Shown: positions 41,765 through 51,073 of the stretch, piece by piece | How the letters are laid out: the number at the start of each line of letters is the position of its first letter | Position numbering within the stretch: position 1 is the first letter of the stretch | Assembly (NCBI GenBank): GCA_023269765.1 | Contig: JAGDWH010000016.1 | Coordinates: 10,760-74,759, forward strand | Source of the DNA: Desulfurococcaceae archaeon | Lineage (GTDB): Archaea > Thermoproteota > Thermoprotei_A > Sulfolobales > Desulfurococcaceae | Direction of reading: 5' to 3' | Length of the DNA: 64,000 bases | The notes under the pieces: generated by a model | Seen by the model: only the letters and a program-made list of their open reading frames with translations | Databases searched by the model: none | What the model was told of the DNA's origin: nothing | Position numbers and translations under genes: made by a program

Positions 41765-41808
41765 CTTATATACGGGTATAGTGAGTTATGATGAGTACAT
41801 ACATGTAT
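41765..41808 (-). promoter_or_regulatory. por operon promoter with upstream palindrome
   Basis: GTATATAAG (41773-41765, minus strand) is a strong TATA box about 37 bp before the porG GTG. A perfect palindrome ATACATGTAT (41799-41808) lies about 30 bp upstream of it and could bind a regulator. Confidence 0.5.
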
Positions 41809-41935
41809 ACACAACCACTTAGTTGCTGCTTCGCCCCTCCTTACCAGCTTAACCAGGCCTATACGTAGATGTGCAGGTGTACTTGTCAACTTGCTTATAA
41901 TGCCAAAATGTTGTCTAAGATAGTGGTGTGTAGTT

Positions 41936-42217
41936 GTGACTATTTACTGGGATAGGTGCGATCTCTGCGGCTTACATAGGCCGGTAAGGAGGTGTACTTT
42001 AGTGAGTGACATCCTTGTTGATGCACACTGCTGTATCGCTTGTGTACACTGGATGACGAGTTGCACAAATCCAGCTTGGAAGTTTGAAGTACCAAGGCTT
42101 CAGCAAACTACTCGCAGAGGAACAGTTTCTCCTAGTGAAAAGCAAAGGCTCCTAGAAGAACTCGTTTCATTAATTGAGAGTAGTGGCGTAGAGCGAAAGG
42201 CCAGAACTACTAAGTAA
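41936..42217 (+). CDS. Cysteine-rich small protein, probably zinc-binding
   Basis: 93 residues. Cysteines in CDLCG, RRCTL, HCCIACVHWMTSC give paired ligands for one or two metal ions within the first 50 residues; the tail is polar and basic. No family recognised. GTG 41936 lies about 35 bp after a TATA-like GCTTATAATG (41893-41902) with GGTG before it. Convergent with the PCNA gene (2 bp between stops). Confidence 0.65.
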   Translation: MTIYWDRCDLCGLHRPVRRCTLVSDILVDAHCCIACVHWMTSCTNPAWKFEVPRLQQTTRRGTVSPSEKQRLLEELVSLIESSGVERKARTTK

Positions 42218-42219
42218 GG

Positions 42220-42972
42220 TCACATCCTTGGAACGATCCAGTATACTAGCTTGCCGCCACCAGCGAGCTCGTATTCTATTTTCATAGGCTTGCCCGTATC
42301 AAATGATATTAGTACCTGCTTTGATGCCCCAGCAGCCCGGGCAACTGTTATAAGCATGTCGGTGCTGTAAGTAGCCTTAGCGCTACTAGCTATTGATGAG
42401 AGGAATGTAAGCGGGTTTCCCTCGCTAAGCTCACACACATACTCCTTGCTCTGCTCGGCGGACTTTATAGTAATCTTTCCATTGGCTAGACTAAGCTCGA
42501 CTTCGTCTCCAACCAGCTTTACGTCACCAACGATGTTCTTAAAGTCTTGCGAAAGCATGCTAAAGGATACTGAAAGCTCTACGTCAAGCTCTGGTAATGG
42601 TTCAGGCGGCCTGGGTATTAAGGGCGCAGCGAACTCTCTCTCGAGACCCGTCTTTTTATCTCGAAGAATCACGCTGAGCTCGCTGGCTTCTTTGCTAAGC
42701 GATATGTGTGCTACATCATTTCTAGTAGCTCTCTTAATCACTTTCTTCAACTCACTTGCAGGCACGAGCACTTTCGTCTCCTCTTCGACGCTGTACTCCT
42801 CAAAGACTATACTGGGAAGCACAAGGCTAGCCATCATAGTCTTATCTGGTGCAAGAGCCTTTAGCTGTAGCGATTCAAGCGTGACTTCTAATTGAAGCTC
42901 ATCGCTGATTTTCGAAAGTGCGTGAATAACTTGCTTGAGCTTAGACGCGTTTGGATACCGCACACTAAACAC
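42220..42972 (-). CDS. pcn: DNA polymerase sliding clamp PCNA
   Basis: 250 residues starting MFSVRYPNASKLKQVIHALSKISDELQLEV. The two clamp domains, the SLQLKALAPDKTMMASLVLP segment and the C-terminal KMEYEL-like end (PMKIEYELAGGGKLVYWIVPRM) are typical. Crenarchaea often encode several PCNA paralogues forming heterotrimers; only one is in this window. GTG start; TATA box at 43007-43015. Confidence 0.93.
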   Translation of the reverse strand: MFSVRYPNASKLKQVIHALSKISDELQLEVTLESLQLKALAPDKTMMASLVLPSIVFEEYSVEEETKVLVPASELKKVIKRATRNDVAHISLSKEASELSVILRDKKTGLEREFAAPLIPRPPEPLPELDVELSVSFSMLSQDFKNIVGDVKLVGDEVELSLANGKITIKSAEQSKEYVCELSEGNPLTFLSSIASSAKATYSTDMLITVARAAGASKQVLISFDTGKPMKIEYELAGGGKLVYWIVPRM

Positions 42973-43226
42973 AGCATCACCGAGTATTACTTAGAAAAGC
43001 ACTCTTGTATATAAGCTTCAAGACCACTTCTAGCATTCAGGCCCTGATGGTAACTCGCTACTTACAAAATTCTCGTTGAAGCCCACTACAAATACGAGTA
43101 GTGATTAGCGAATAATAAAGATAGCGGCTTAGTATCTCACTAGGGGTTGTTAGTAAATGCTTTATTGAACAAGGATCTCCGTGTAGACATATAGTGCACA
43201 ATAAAAAGTAGGCATAGGAGGTCTCG
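42973..43226. other. Intergenic region with divergent promoters
   Basis: 254 bp between the divergent PCNA gene and the 125-residue hypothetical gene. CTTATATAC (43015-43007, minus) serves PCNA; CAATAAAAAGT (about 43199-43209) and the Shine-Dalgarno run GGAGGT (43217-43222) serve the plus-strand gene. Nothing else is recognisable between them. Confidence 0.5.
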
Positions 43227-43604
43227 TTGAAGGTAGTAGTGGAGGTAGATCTTGCAAAGTGCATGCACGTGAAGCTTGAGCAGGAAAAAGCCATTGAGCT
43301 AATTAATGCGCTGATAAGATCCCATGGCATAGTAAGAGACCTCGAAGAAGCTAAGAGAGTAGTAGAGAACTTCGATGAATATTATAGTATTGCACGAAGA
43401 AGATTTGAAAGCTATATAGTAGTTCCAAAAGACGTAACAGACTCTCTGAGAGGAAGAGCTCTCATTCACAAATTAAGACTTATAATTGAAAACGGCAGGA
43501 AGCTTGTTGAAATAGTATTTGATAAGAGGGTTCGAGAAGAATTTATAATTGAAATTCTGAAGAGGCTTGGGTACGAAGTTGAAGTCAAGCACGCAACACT
43601 TTAG
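43227..43604 (+). CDS. Conserved-looking hypothetical protein
   Basis: 125 residues starting MKVVVEVDLAKCMHVKLEQEKAIELINALI. Alpha/beta composition with long charged helices; a C-terminal segment ILKRLGYEVEVKHATL. No known motif. TTG 43227 is preceded by GGAGGT, and the frame shows strong coding character. Its end overlaps the convergent acidic/basic protein gene by 4 bp. Confidence 0.65.
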   Translation: MKVVVEVDLAKCMHVKLEQEKAIELINALIRSHGIVRDLEEAKRVVENFDEYYSIARRRFESYIVVPKDVTDSLRGRALIHKLRLIIENGRKLVEIVFDKRVREEFIIEILKRLGYEVEVKHATL

Positions 43605-43891
43605 CGTCGTTTAGTTGAAGCCTTTCTCGCACGCTTCTTGCTAGGCTTTTTCGCCCTAGTAGCTGCGGCTTTTTTCTTCCTGGTAGCCTTGCTGGGCGTT
43701 TTTGAGAGCGCTACAATAGACTCGATGGACTCTAGTCCTTGTAGCACTCTATGCCACATCCTAGTAACATTAACTAATAGTTTAAGCTGCTCTATTGCGA
43801 GCTCCCCTCCCTCTTCTTCCTCTTCGACCTCTTCTACACGTTCTTCAAATTCCTCGACACCTGTAGCTTCGGATTCTTCGAGTAGAAGCAT
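43601..43891 (-). CDS. Small protein with acidic N-terminus and Lys/Arg-rich tail
   Basis: About 96 residues from ATG 43891. Residues 5-40 are extremely Glu-rich (VEEVEEEEEGG), a helix follows (LKLLVNVTRMWHRVLQGLESIESIV), and the last 35 residues are an H1-like basic tail (KKKAAATRAKKPSKKRARKASTKRR region). The tail suggests DNA or RNA binding. 69 bp downstream of the membrane-bound HerA-like ATPase gene on the same strand. Family unknown. Confidence 0.6.
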   Translation of the reverse strand: MLLLEESEATGVEEFEERVEEVEEEEEGGELAIEQLKLLVNVTRMWHRVLQGLESIESIVALSKTPSKATRKKKAAATRAKKPSKKRARKASTKRR

Positions 43892-43960
43892 AGTACAGCA
43901 CCTTGAGTCAAATAGATTTAGCAACTTTAAATTCATTGCACTAGTTGTGCGGCATAATGG

Positions 43961-45859
43961 TTATTTGGCAAAGAGCTCGCGGCGCTTTGGAGACTCAACA
44001 ATGTAAACTTTACTTAACCCTGTTATGTGTGCTACGAAGACATGAGGCTCAAGGGTACGAAGTGCTTCAGCAACTGTAGATATCTTTTCTCGCTGCTCAA
44101 CTCCACTAATTATCCTCGCCGAGATCTCCAGGCTTTCTGGGTCGTTTAGTAGAAAGAAGATTCTAAGTCCAGCATTATTCACGAGGTCTCGCGGTATCCT
44201 GCTAATATCCTGAGAGATTACTACTATGGAGAAGCCAAATTTTCTGCTCTCGGCAAATAGCCTATTTAGCATTTCTCTGGTGACGGCCCTTGGCATTAAG
44301 CTCCTTGCCTCGTCTATAACTAATTGTATCTTTTTGCCTCTTAGAGTGTACATTTTGCTCAGAAGAAGATACATGAACGTGTCTAAGAACACTGTTCTAG
44401 CAAAATCACTACTCATTTTACTGAGATCTATTACGGCATCGCCTTCGAGTAGCTCATCAAAGCTTATAAGTGAGCTTGCATGCAGACTGTCTCTTAACAT
44501 GACCAAATAAGGCAATATTCGCGAGTACTCCGGGTTTTCAAGGCTCAACTTCTTACACTCTACAACGAGGTCTTCAAGTGTTGGAGGTTCATTACTCCAC
44601 GTACGGGGGTCTTCTTGCACAATACCTTTTGCTTCATACGCTTTTACAATGGCTTCTTCCATCATACCTCTCTGCAGAAAACCAAGCTTGAATATTGTTG
44701 AAATTATGTGTGATAATTGCTGAGCCCTGTCCCTGGGAGAAGAAGCTCCGAGAGCAAGGGGGTTAACGGAGTCTCGTGATGCATCAACTACTTTGAAGCC
44801 AAGGCTTTCAGCGACATCTTTGTACTCTCCATGTGGGTCGATAACTATTGTGCTGTACCCATATTTGAGCTTAGACTCTCTTATGACGTGCTTAGCGAGT
44901 AGCGTTTTGCCAGTACCCGAAGATCCCACTATCACTATGTGAGGAGTATTAAGCCTATCTAGTTGAACAATTAGGGGATAAAACCTCTTACGCCAAAACC
45001 ACAGCTCTTTCTGACCCCAAGTACTGCTTTCGAGCTCTGCGATTACATTACCCACGAACACCCCATGCTGGGGCTTACCATAGTCTGTTAAGGCTGTTAC
45101 TAGAGCTGGGCGACGCTTTCCAAGTATTGCAGCAAGTGGTACCAAGCCGACAAGACTAATTCCTGAGAGAAGGCCCAGAACAGCGCTTTCAACGCGGCTT
45201 TGAGACTCTATTGAGACGGAGGCGCTTAGAATCAGCAAGATAACTGGTATAACAACGAGTACTAGCACTAAGTAATAGAAATCGGTAATAGCGCGCTGAA
45301 TAGGTAAACTTGTAAGAGTGTAGAACACTAAAAGCGATGCTGCAATGCTGTGAGAAGCTAATACAAGCGGCAAGTTTTCATACCAAGCGTCTTTAAGCCC
45401 CTTAATGCCCCTAACAACTCTGCTCACCATGAATTCCATTGAAACTAAGACCCCAGTGTGCAGCTTTGAGTGCAATCTATACAAGAAGACACGGAAGACA
45501 AGAAAACCTACTACCAGAGTGCCCAGTTCTCTCGCCAACGACAGTACATTGGGGTTTTCATATCCCAGCAGCCACAACTGGGTAACAACTAAGACTCTAT
45601 TGATGAAAGCTAGAAGCAGGTTTGGTAGGAAAAGCGCTGATAAAATCACGTGAATGATGGAAATAACGTAGTACCATAGAAGAGCACTATTAGCGATATT
45701 GAAGGCTCTCAGGAGCTCTGTGAGCGGTGATGTTAGCGATAAACTGCTCCTCGAGTAGAGTGACATGTAATACGCAGACAGAGCATAGACTAGGCCATTC
45801 GTTAACCCCATGGCTAGGGCCAGTGCTATGCCTTCAAAGCTCTTGCTCAAGCGATCCAT
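43961..45859 (-). CDS. Membrane-anchored HerA/VirB4-type ATPase (DUF87)
   Basis: 632 residues. The first about 245 residues carry several membrane helices (about 10-32, 60-90, 110-128, 165-185, 195-215, 225-245). Then a HerA-type P-loop: GSSGTGKTL (312-320), IDPHGEYKD, and Walker B QLVIDEARSLMPR with VVISQDISRIPRDLVNNA. This is the build of DNA-pumping or conjugation-type ATPases fixed to the membrane. It could work with the Ced genes 5 kb away or be independent. Divergent from the Lhr helicase gene. Confidence 0.8.
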   Translation of the reverse strand: MDRLSKSFEGIALALAMGLTNGLVYALSAYYMSLYSRSSLSLTSPLTELLRAFNIANSALLWYYVISIIHVILSALFLPNLLLAFINRVLVVTQLWLLGYENPNVLSLARELGTLVVGFLVFRVFLYRLHSKLHTGVLVSMEFMVSRVVRGIKGLKDAWYENLPLVLASHSIAASLLVFYTLTSLPIQRAITDFYYLVLVLVVIPVILLILSASVSIESQSRVESAVLGLLSGISLVGLVPLAAILGKRRPALVTALTDYGKPQHGVFVGNVIAELESSTWGQKELWFWRKRFYPLIVQLDRLNTPHIVIVGSSGTGKTLLAKHVIRESKLKYGYSTIVIDPHGEYKDVAESLGFKVVDASRDSVNPLALGASSPRDRAQQLSHIISTIFKLGFLQRGMMEEAIVKAYEAKGIVQEDPRTWSNEPPTLEDLVVECKKLSLENPEYSRILPYLVMLRDSLHASSLISFDELLEGDAVIDLSKMSSDFARTVFLDTFMYLLLSKMYTLRGKKIQLVIDEARSLMPRAVTREMLNRLFAESRKFGFSIVVISQDISRIPRDLVNNAGLRIFFLLNDPESLEISARIISGVEQREKISTVAEALRTLEPHVFVAHITGLSKVYIVESPKRRELFAK

Positions 45860-45966
45860 GTTCGCGCCTTCTTGTAGAGCAAGACTAATTAATGCCCACT
45901 ATTGTACTTTATCTTTATAAACCGGAAATAAGATCTCGGGTAGAATAAGATCACGGATACAGGGAA

Positions 45967-48774
45967 ATGGTGGAGCTCAGCAAGATAGCGGCGTGTCTCA
46001 AAGAGCTGGGTTATAAGAGCCTTACAGAACTTCAAAAGAAGAGTCTCAAAGAGATACTGAGCAATGCAGGTTCAATTATTATTATAGCGCCAACAGGTAG
46101 TGGAAAAACGGAGGCGGCAGCATTTCCAGTAATGCTCAAAATTGCGGCAGAAAAAGCCGCTCCCGTAGCAGCAATGTACATTACTCCACTGCGAGCACTC
46201 AACAGGGATATAGCTAAGAGGCTGGAGAAAATAGGCAAGTGCTTTGGTATAGAGGTCTCAATTAGGCATGGAGACACTCCTCAAAAAGCCAGGAAGCTAA
46301 TAGCAGAAAACCCTCCACACATCCTTGTAACTACGCCTGAGACATTTAACTATATAGTAATGGACGAAAAGCTCAGAAAGCGCATAGAGAACCTAAAATA
46401 CATTATAATTGACGAATTTAGAGAAGTTATAGAAAGCAAGAGAGGGCTTCTTCTACTTACCGTAATATACCTGCTTGAAAAGTATCTTGGCAGATCTGTT
46501 AGGAAAATAGCACTTACCGCAACGCTTAGTGCGGAAAATGAAGAGATTGCTAAGAAGCTCTTAGAACCTGATGGAAGTGTCGTAGTATTGAGAGATAGTA
46601 GTGTAAGGGAACTGGAGCTCGAAGTCGTGTCTCCCGAGTGTAGCCAAGACCTCTGCAAAAAATTAAGCTCGGAACTGAACGATTCCAAGCTCGCGGCACG
46701 GATTGCGGCAATATACGACTACGTGAATAGGCACAAGCACGTTCTTCTATTCGTTAACACCAGAAACCTCGCAGAGAAATTAGGAGCCCTTTTGAGCTTA
46801 TTAGCGGATAAATACGGGCTCGGTTCGAAGTTCGAAGTTCACCACGGTAGCCTATCTAGATTGCACAGAGAGAAAGTCGAGCAAGAGTTCAAGCAGGGTA
46901 AACTAAGTGCTCTAGTTGCCACCTCAAGCTTAGAGCTGGGCATCGACATAGGCCACGTCAACTACGTTATTCAATACATGTCGCCAAGACAAGTAGTCAG
47001 GCTTGTTCAGAGAGTTGGGAGAAGTAGGCATAGACTTGGAGAACCTGGTAGAGGTTCCATAATATCAACGCGCAACATACTGCACGTTTTAGAGTCAGCA
47101 GTTATAGCTCAGAAAGCAAAGACGGGCTTTGTGGAAAAAGAAATAGTACACAAGTCGCCACTAGATGTCTTAGCTTATGCCGTAACCCTTTACACGCTAA
47201 TAAGTCGTGAAGGAGTCGACGTAAGCGAGCTTTATAGTGAACTCAAAAAACACGTCTTATACTCCGATCTCTCGTTTGAAGACTATGAGAGAGTAATAGA
47301 GTACTTAAAGTACGCGAGAATAGTAAAGGAGGCCAGTGGAAAGCTATATCCCACAAGCAAGAGCAGGCTTTACCTATACAAAACATCAATGATACCGTCT
47401 ACTAAAGAAATAGACGTAATTTCTATGGATAAGGGAGAGAGAGTTGGAACGCTAGACGAAGAATACGTCATCTTGTACTTGAACCCAGGCGACTATGTAG
47501 TACTGGCTGGACGCCTTTGGAAAGTAATTGGTTATGACGATGAATACGGCAAACTATATGTCGAGCAAGCAGAGGCAAGCGTCGAACAGGCCGTTGTTCC
47601 GCATTGGGAGGGCGAGAATATACCAGTCGAATACGACGTGGCCATGGAAGTCGGTAATGTATTAAAGCAGATTAAAGAGCAAAAAGACATGCCAAGCGAC
47701 TTTAAGCAGCTCATTAAGTATGTGGAACTACCTAGTCACATTTCGGAGCTCGGCGATAGTAGTGTAATATATGTTGATTACATTTCAAAGTCGCGACTAG
47801 TAATAGTGAACGTCTACGGAGGCAGCAGAGTAAACAACTTAATAAAAGACCTACTGAAGTATGTGGTTAGACAAACACAACCTCACTTGAGGTTTCAGAT
47901 CCACGCAACTCCCTACGCTGTAATTCTAAGGTTTGCCGACCCTGTTTCGCGGGACTTCGTAATGTCTGTAATTTACGAAACTATTAAGCAGTTGCACAAG
48001 TATAACGAAGCAGGAATTATTGAAAAAGTCGTTGTTGAAAGCACGGCGCATCTCTGGAGAATATACCAGGTAGCGCAGAGATTTGGTGCCATTACTCCCG
48101 AGTCAACAAAGGTTACTAGAAAGCTCTTAGAGGCCTTCACCGATACAGTCATAGGCAAGGAGGCGGTCAAGGAGGTTATTTCGAGAGACTACGATTTGCA
48201 ATCATTCACTAGGCTTGCAGACTCCATAAAGAGAGGCAAGATCGAAGTAGTCTTTAGAACTTACGAAGAGCTCAAAGAACACCACGCTGCTATATTAGAC
48301 TACGCCGAGCTCCCCAAGTCTGTGGGTGCTGTTTTCGATATTAACAGCTACTACGAGAGGCTATTAAGTAGACGAGTAACGCTTCTTTGTTTAAAGTGCG
48401 GATTTCACAAGGAGGGGCTCGTGAAAGAGTTTATGGGACTGCCCAGCTACTCTTGTCCTCGATGCGGCTACGCTACGCTAACGGTTGTCAAGGGCGATGC
48501 AAGCGAGGAGCTAGAGCTCGTGAAAAAGCTCATTAAAGGAGCTAAACTAACCCCCGAAGAGAACAAAAAGCGTGAAGACTTAGTCAAGAGAGCAGTTTTG
48601 CTGTACAGGTATGGAGAAAAAGCTCTGCTAGCACTTGCAGGAAGGGGCGTCGGCACGCAAGAAGCCATAAGAATTATTAATAAGTTAGCAGAAGGAGCCG
48701 ACCTAGTCTCTGAGATAGCGGAGTGTGAGAAGAGGTTTTTAATGATCAAGAGGTATATAGTAGACAAGGAGTAA
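45967..48774 (+). CDS. Lhr-family superfamily 2 helicase
   Basis: 935 residues. Motif I APTGSGKTE (41-49), TPLRAL, TTPET, motif II IIIDEFREV (Lhr proteins normally have DEIH), motif III ALTATL, and motifs V/VI SLELGIDIGHVNYVIQ...VQRVGRSRHR. A C-terminal zinc module CLKCGFHKEG...CPRCGYATL is present. Lhr helicases act in DNA repair and recombination. A TATA box CTTTATAAACC lies at about 45914-45924. Confidence 0.9.
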   Translation: MVELSKIAACLKELGYKSLTELQKKSLKEILSNAGSIIIIAPTGSGKTEAAAFPVMLKIAAEKAAPVAAMYITPLRALNRDIAKRLEKIGKCFGIEVSIRHGDTPQKARKLIAENPPHILVTTPETFNYIVMDEKLRKRIENLKYIIIDEFREVIESKRGLLLLTVIYLLEKYLGRSVRKIALTATLSAENEEIAKKLLEPDGSVVVLRDSSVRELELEVVSPECSQDLCKKLSSELNDSKLAARIAAIYDYVNRHKHVLLFVNTRNLAEKLGALLSLLADKYGLGSKFEVHHGSLSRLHREKVEQEFKQGKLSALVATSSLELGIDIGHVNYVIQYMSPRQVVRLVQRVGRSRHRLGEPGRGSIISTRNILHVLESAVIAQKAKTGFVEKEIVHKSPLDVLAYAVTLYTLISREGVDVSELYSELKKHVLYSDLSFEDYERVIEYLKYARIVKEASGKLYPTSKSRLYLYKTSMIPSTKEIDVISMDKGERVGTLDEEYVILYLNPGDYVVLAGRLWKVIGYDDEYGKLYVEQAEASVEQAVVPHWEGENIPVEYDVAMEVGNVLKQIKEQKDMPSDFKQLIKYVELPSHISELGDSSVIYVDYISKSRLVIVNVYGGSRVNNLIKDLLKYVVRQTQPHLRFQIHATPYAVILRFADPVSRDFVMSVIYETIKQLHKYNEAGIIEKVVVESTAHLWRIYQVAQRFGAITPESTKVTRKLLEAFTDTVIGKEAVKEVISRDYDLQSFTRLADSIKRGKIEVVFRTYEELKEHHAAILDYAELPKSVGAVFDINSYYERLLSRRVTLLCLKCGFHKEGLVKEFMGLPSYSCPRCGYATLTVVKGDASEELELVKKLIKGAKLTPEENKKREDLVKRAVLLYRYGEKALLALAGRGVGTQEAIRIINKLAEGADLVSEIAECEKRFLMIKRYIVDKE

Positions 48775-48789
48775 GGCCGATGTGCGAGG

Positions 48790-50742
48790 CTACACGTGCC
48801 TTCGTGACTTTCTCTTAAATGCTCTATAGTCGTCTAGTATCAGTGATAGCACAACCTTCTCGACGAGCTGATCACTTATAGGACAAACCTCAATATATAC
48901 TCTGGCTTCGCTTTCGCTCAATGTCTGCCTCGGCGTAGGCCCCTTGCTGGTGAGCATTACAGAGCCCGGCTTTGTCCACAGCACGCAGCTTCCGCAACGC
49001 ACACACCCCTGCATTCTGTAGATCGTTTTAATGAGGTCTACGCAGTCCTCGAAAGCTTCTGTGGTATAGGTGCTAAGCCGGATTTCGTCATGCCTAATTG
49101 CGAACTCAACACCGTTCTTTTCTAGAACGAGTGGGGCCTCATTTACTAGCTTAAATCCTAGCATGGCGGCGTTCTTGATAAAGACGTCCGCGAGTTCGCT
49201 GGGCACGAGAGGCTTATTAAACTTGATAACAAAATTGCCATTAGCTTTAATAGCGGTAATAGGCACGAGGCCGCTCCTATTGTGGTTAAGCCTAAGGGAG
49301 TACTCCTTTTTCCACTCGTTAACTGCATAGTCTGGTACGTGCCTAGCCACTCTCTTCTTAGCTGTAGCCGGCGAGAGCCAGCGCCACAAGCCGAATTTAA
49401 TCCAGGAATCGGGCATACCTAGCTTGTTCTTCCACTCAATTAAAACCTTTTCCCACCGCTCCCAAAGCTCTGGGTAGACCTTTCTGATTTCTTCGAACTC
49501 TGCGAGGGCGCAGGATGGGCACATAAAGCAGCCCAGTCTATCGAAGCCGTGCATGTAGAGCCTGTTGTAAGGTAACTTGTACTTGAAAACGTAGAGCCAG
49601 GTGGATAACTGGCTCCAGTACTGTATTGGGGTAGTGCTTATCATGTGTCTTATCCACTTATTTCTCCAGATGAGCGGGCTTCTCGCTCTGTCAAGCGACT
49701 CGTAAGCCCGCTGCCCTACGATGTTAAGCCCGCCACTAGGCCACGCAGCCTTCGCGAGCTTAGCTATTGGAGTTAGCTTTGTTACTTTGCAACACCACCT
49801 GTAGTCCTTACCAGGCGGGCCAAAGAGTTCAACGGCTCTCCAAAATATGTCGCCTGCTGAAGCAACATGAAGTTTTATGCCGTAATGATTCGAGACTTCT
49901 TCAACGTTTTTGAGTGTTTCAGGCATTTCGAGGCCTGTATCGTTGAAGAGCATTTCTACATTGCCAAACGCTTTAACTGCGAGGTCGAGAGCCACTAAAC
50001 TGTCTTTACCGCCAGAGTACGAGACTACGCGGCTTAGTCCACTATATCTCCTGCCAAGTCTCTCTAAGAACTTTATGGACTTTTCTTCGAGCGCGTTCAA
50101 TCCATCTTCGTTATACTTTAAGACATCTGCGATTGTCGAAGGCTTGTTACTAGTTTCCACGGGAAGTGCCTTATCATAAAACGTCTTTACCAATACTACT
50201 CCTTCGCCCTCACGTACTTCGCCCAGTCCTCGTATTGACCCCTTCGCGTCAACAACTGCGACGAGCCTACTACTGGTGCTATAGCTTTTACTTACTACTC
50301 TGCCACTGTAGTATGGGGGGTCTGCTTTAACTACTTCAACCAAGTTCTCTTGAACAGCCAAGTAGGCTCCTTGAAAAGTTGGTCTAAATCTCCACTTAGA
50401 CACAAAGGGATCGTAGTACAGCTGCCCTAAAACATTGCCCGAGGCCACTACTTCATACATGACGTCCCAGTGGGGCACTTTGTTCAAGAGTAAAAACCGC
50501 CCTTCCATAAACCTTGTGAAGAAGCTTGCGGTGCCAAATTCGTATACCAAAGCAGCTTTCAATTTCTCAATGTCACCGGGAAAAGCCGGTCTAGCGTCTC
50601 CCGGTTCGCTTAGTTTAAGCTGGTAAAGCAGGTCGATTTCCTCTTGCTTGGGCTTAATTACCGGTATGTTCCTCCAGGGATCCCAGTATATTTTTGCCGT
50701 AATAGGCCACATTTTCTTCTCCACAAAGCGCTCAGTTAACAC
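48790..50742 (-). CDS. PAPS-reductase-like PP-loop protein with ferredoxin-like cysteines
   Basis: 650 residues. The N-terminal part is a separate domain; the middle has the PP-loop YSGGKDSLVALD and FNDTGLEMPETLKNVEEV, typical of the adenylating PAPS-reductase/ATP-sulfurylase superfamily. CYS sets: RWCCKVTK, GCFMCPSCAL, and a C-terminal CVRCGSCVLW...CPIS that looks like an iron-sulfur site. It probably handles sulfur transfer or tRNA/cofactor thiolation rather than sulfate assimilation. GTG 50742 opens the frame; ATG 50712 (MWPITAKIYW) is an alternative. Confidence 0.75.
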   Translation of the reverse strand: MLTERFVEKKMWPITAKIYWDPWRNIPVIKPKQEEIDLLYQLKLSEPGDARPAFPGDIEKLKAALVYEFGTASFFTRFMEGRFLLLNKVPHWDVMYEVVASGNVLGQLYYDPFVSKWRFRPTFQGAYLAVQENLVEVVKADPPYYSGRVVSKSYSTSSRLVAVVDAKGSIRGLGEVREGEGVVLVKTFYDKALPVETSNKPSTIADVLKYNEDGLNALEEKSIKFLERLGRRYSGLSRVVSYSGGKDSLVALDLAVKAFGNVEMLFNDTGLEMPETLKNVEEVSNHYGIKLHVASAGDIFWRAVELFGPPGKDYRWCCKVTKLTPIAKLAKAAWPSGGLNIVGQRAYESLDRARSPLIWRNKWIRHMISTTPIQYWSQLSTWLYVFKYKLPYNRLYMHGFDRLGCFMCPSCALAEFEEIRKVYPELWERWEKVLIEWKNKLGMPDSWIKFGLWRWLSPATAKKRVARHVPDYAVNEWKKEYSLRLNHNRSGLVPITAIKANGNFVIKFNKPLVPSELADVFIKNAAMLGFKLVNEAPLVLEKNGVEFAIRHDEIRLSTYTTEAFEDCVDLIKTIYRMQGCVRCGSCVLWTKPGSVMLTSKGPTPRQTLSESEARVYIEVCPISDQLVEKVVLSLILDDYRAFKRKSRRHV

Positions 50743-50794
50743 TTTCGATTCAGTCTCACCTAGTTAAGTCATAAACACCAGAGGGGTGAATAAG

Positions 50795-51061
50795 TTGGAC
50801 GTTGTCGAGTTCGTCAGGAACTTAATTACTATTGTGGTAATAGTAGCTTGGTTTGTGTTCCTGCTTGCCTGGGTTGTGGGGTGGCTTATAAAAGGACTAC
50901 CACTGCCATTTATTAAGGTCAAGAAAATAGGTGGCAAGATAATAGAAGACGCTATTTGGTCGGCTTTCTGGCTCGCAATGGGAACGACTGTATTTGCAAT
51001 AATAGCCTATATAACGTCGTCTCTGCAGCTCCCCATGCCGCCACCCCCACAAGTTCCATAG
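50795..51061 (+). CDS. cedA1: CedA1-like small membrane protein (VirB2-type pilin candidate)
   Basis: 88 residues from TTG 50795, preceded by the run GAGGGGTG. Two long hydrophobic helices (about 8-32 and 50-70) are joined by a short basic hinge KGLPLPFIKVKKIGGKI; the end is PPPPQVP. Size, topology and position just before a polytopic membrane protein and a VirB4-like ATPase match CedA1 of the crenarchaeal Ced DNA-import system, whose homologues form conjugation-pilus-like filaments. Its hinge and second helix resemble the N-terminus of the next protein. Identification is by context and pattern, not by search. Confidence 0.68.
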   Translation: MDVVEFVRNLITIVVIVAWFVFLLAWVVGWLIKGLPLPFIKVKKIGGKIIEDAIWSAFWLAMGTTVFAIIAYITSSLQLPMPPPPQVP

Positions 51062-51073
51062 CACAGTAAACAG

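Noticed and set aside
41788..41794. ATGATGA between porG and the cysteine-rich gene
   Set aside because: Perfect box C sequence but no CTGA within the next 80 nt, so no C/D RNA can be built.
45405..48767. Open frames on the strand opposite the HerA ATPase and the Lhr helicase
   Set aside because: Ser/Leu-rich shadow translations of strongly coding genes.
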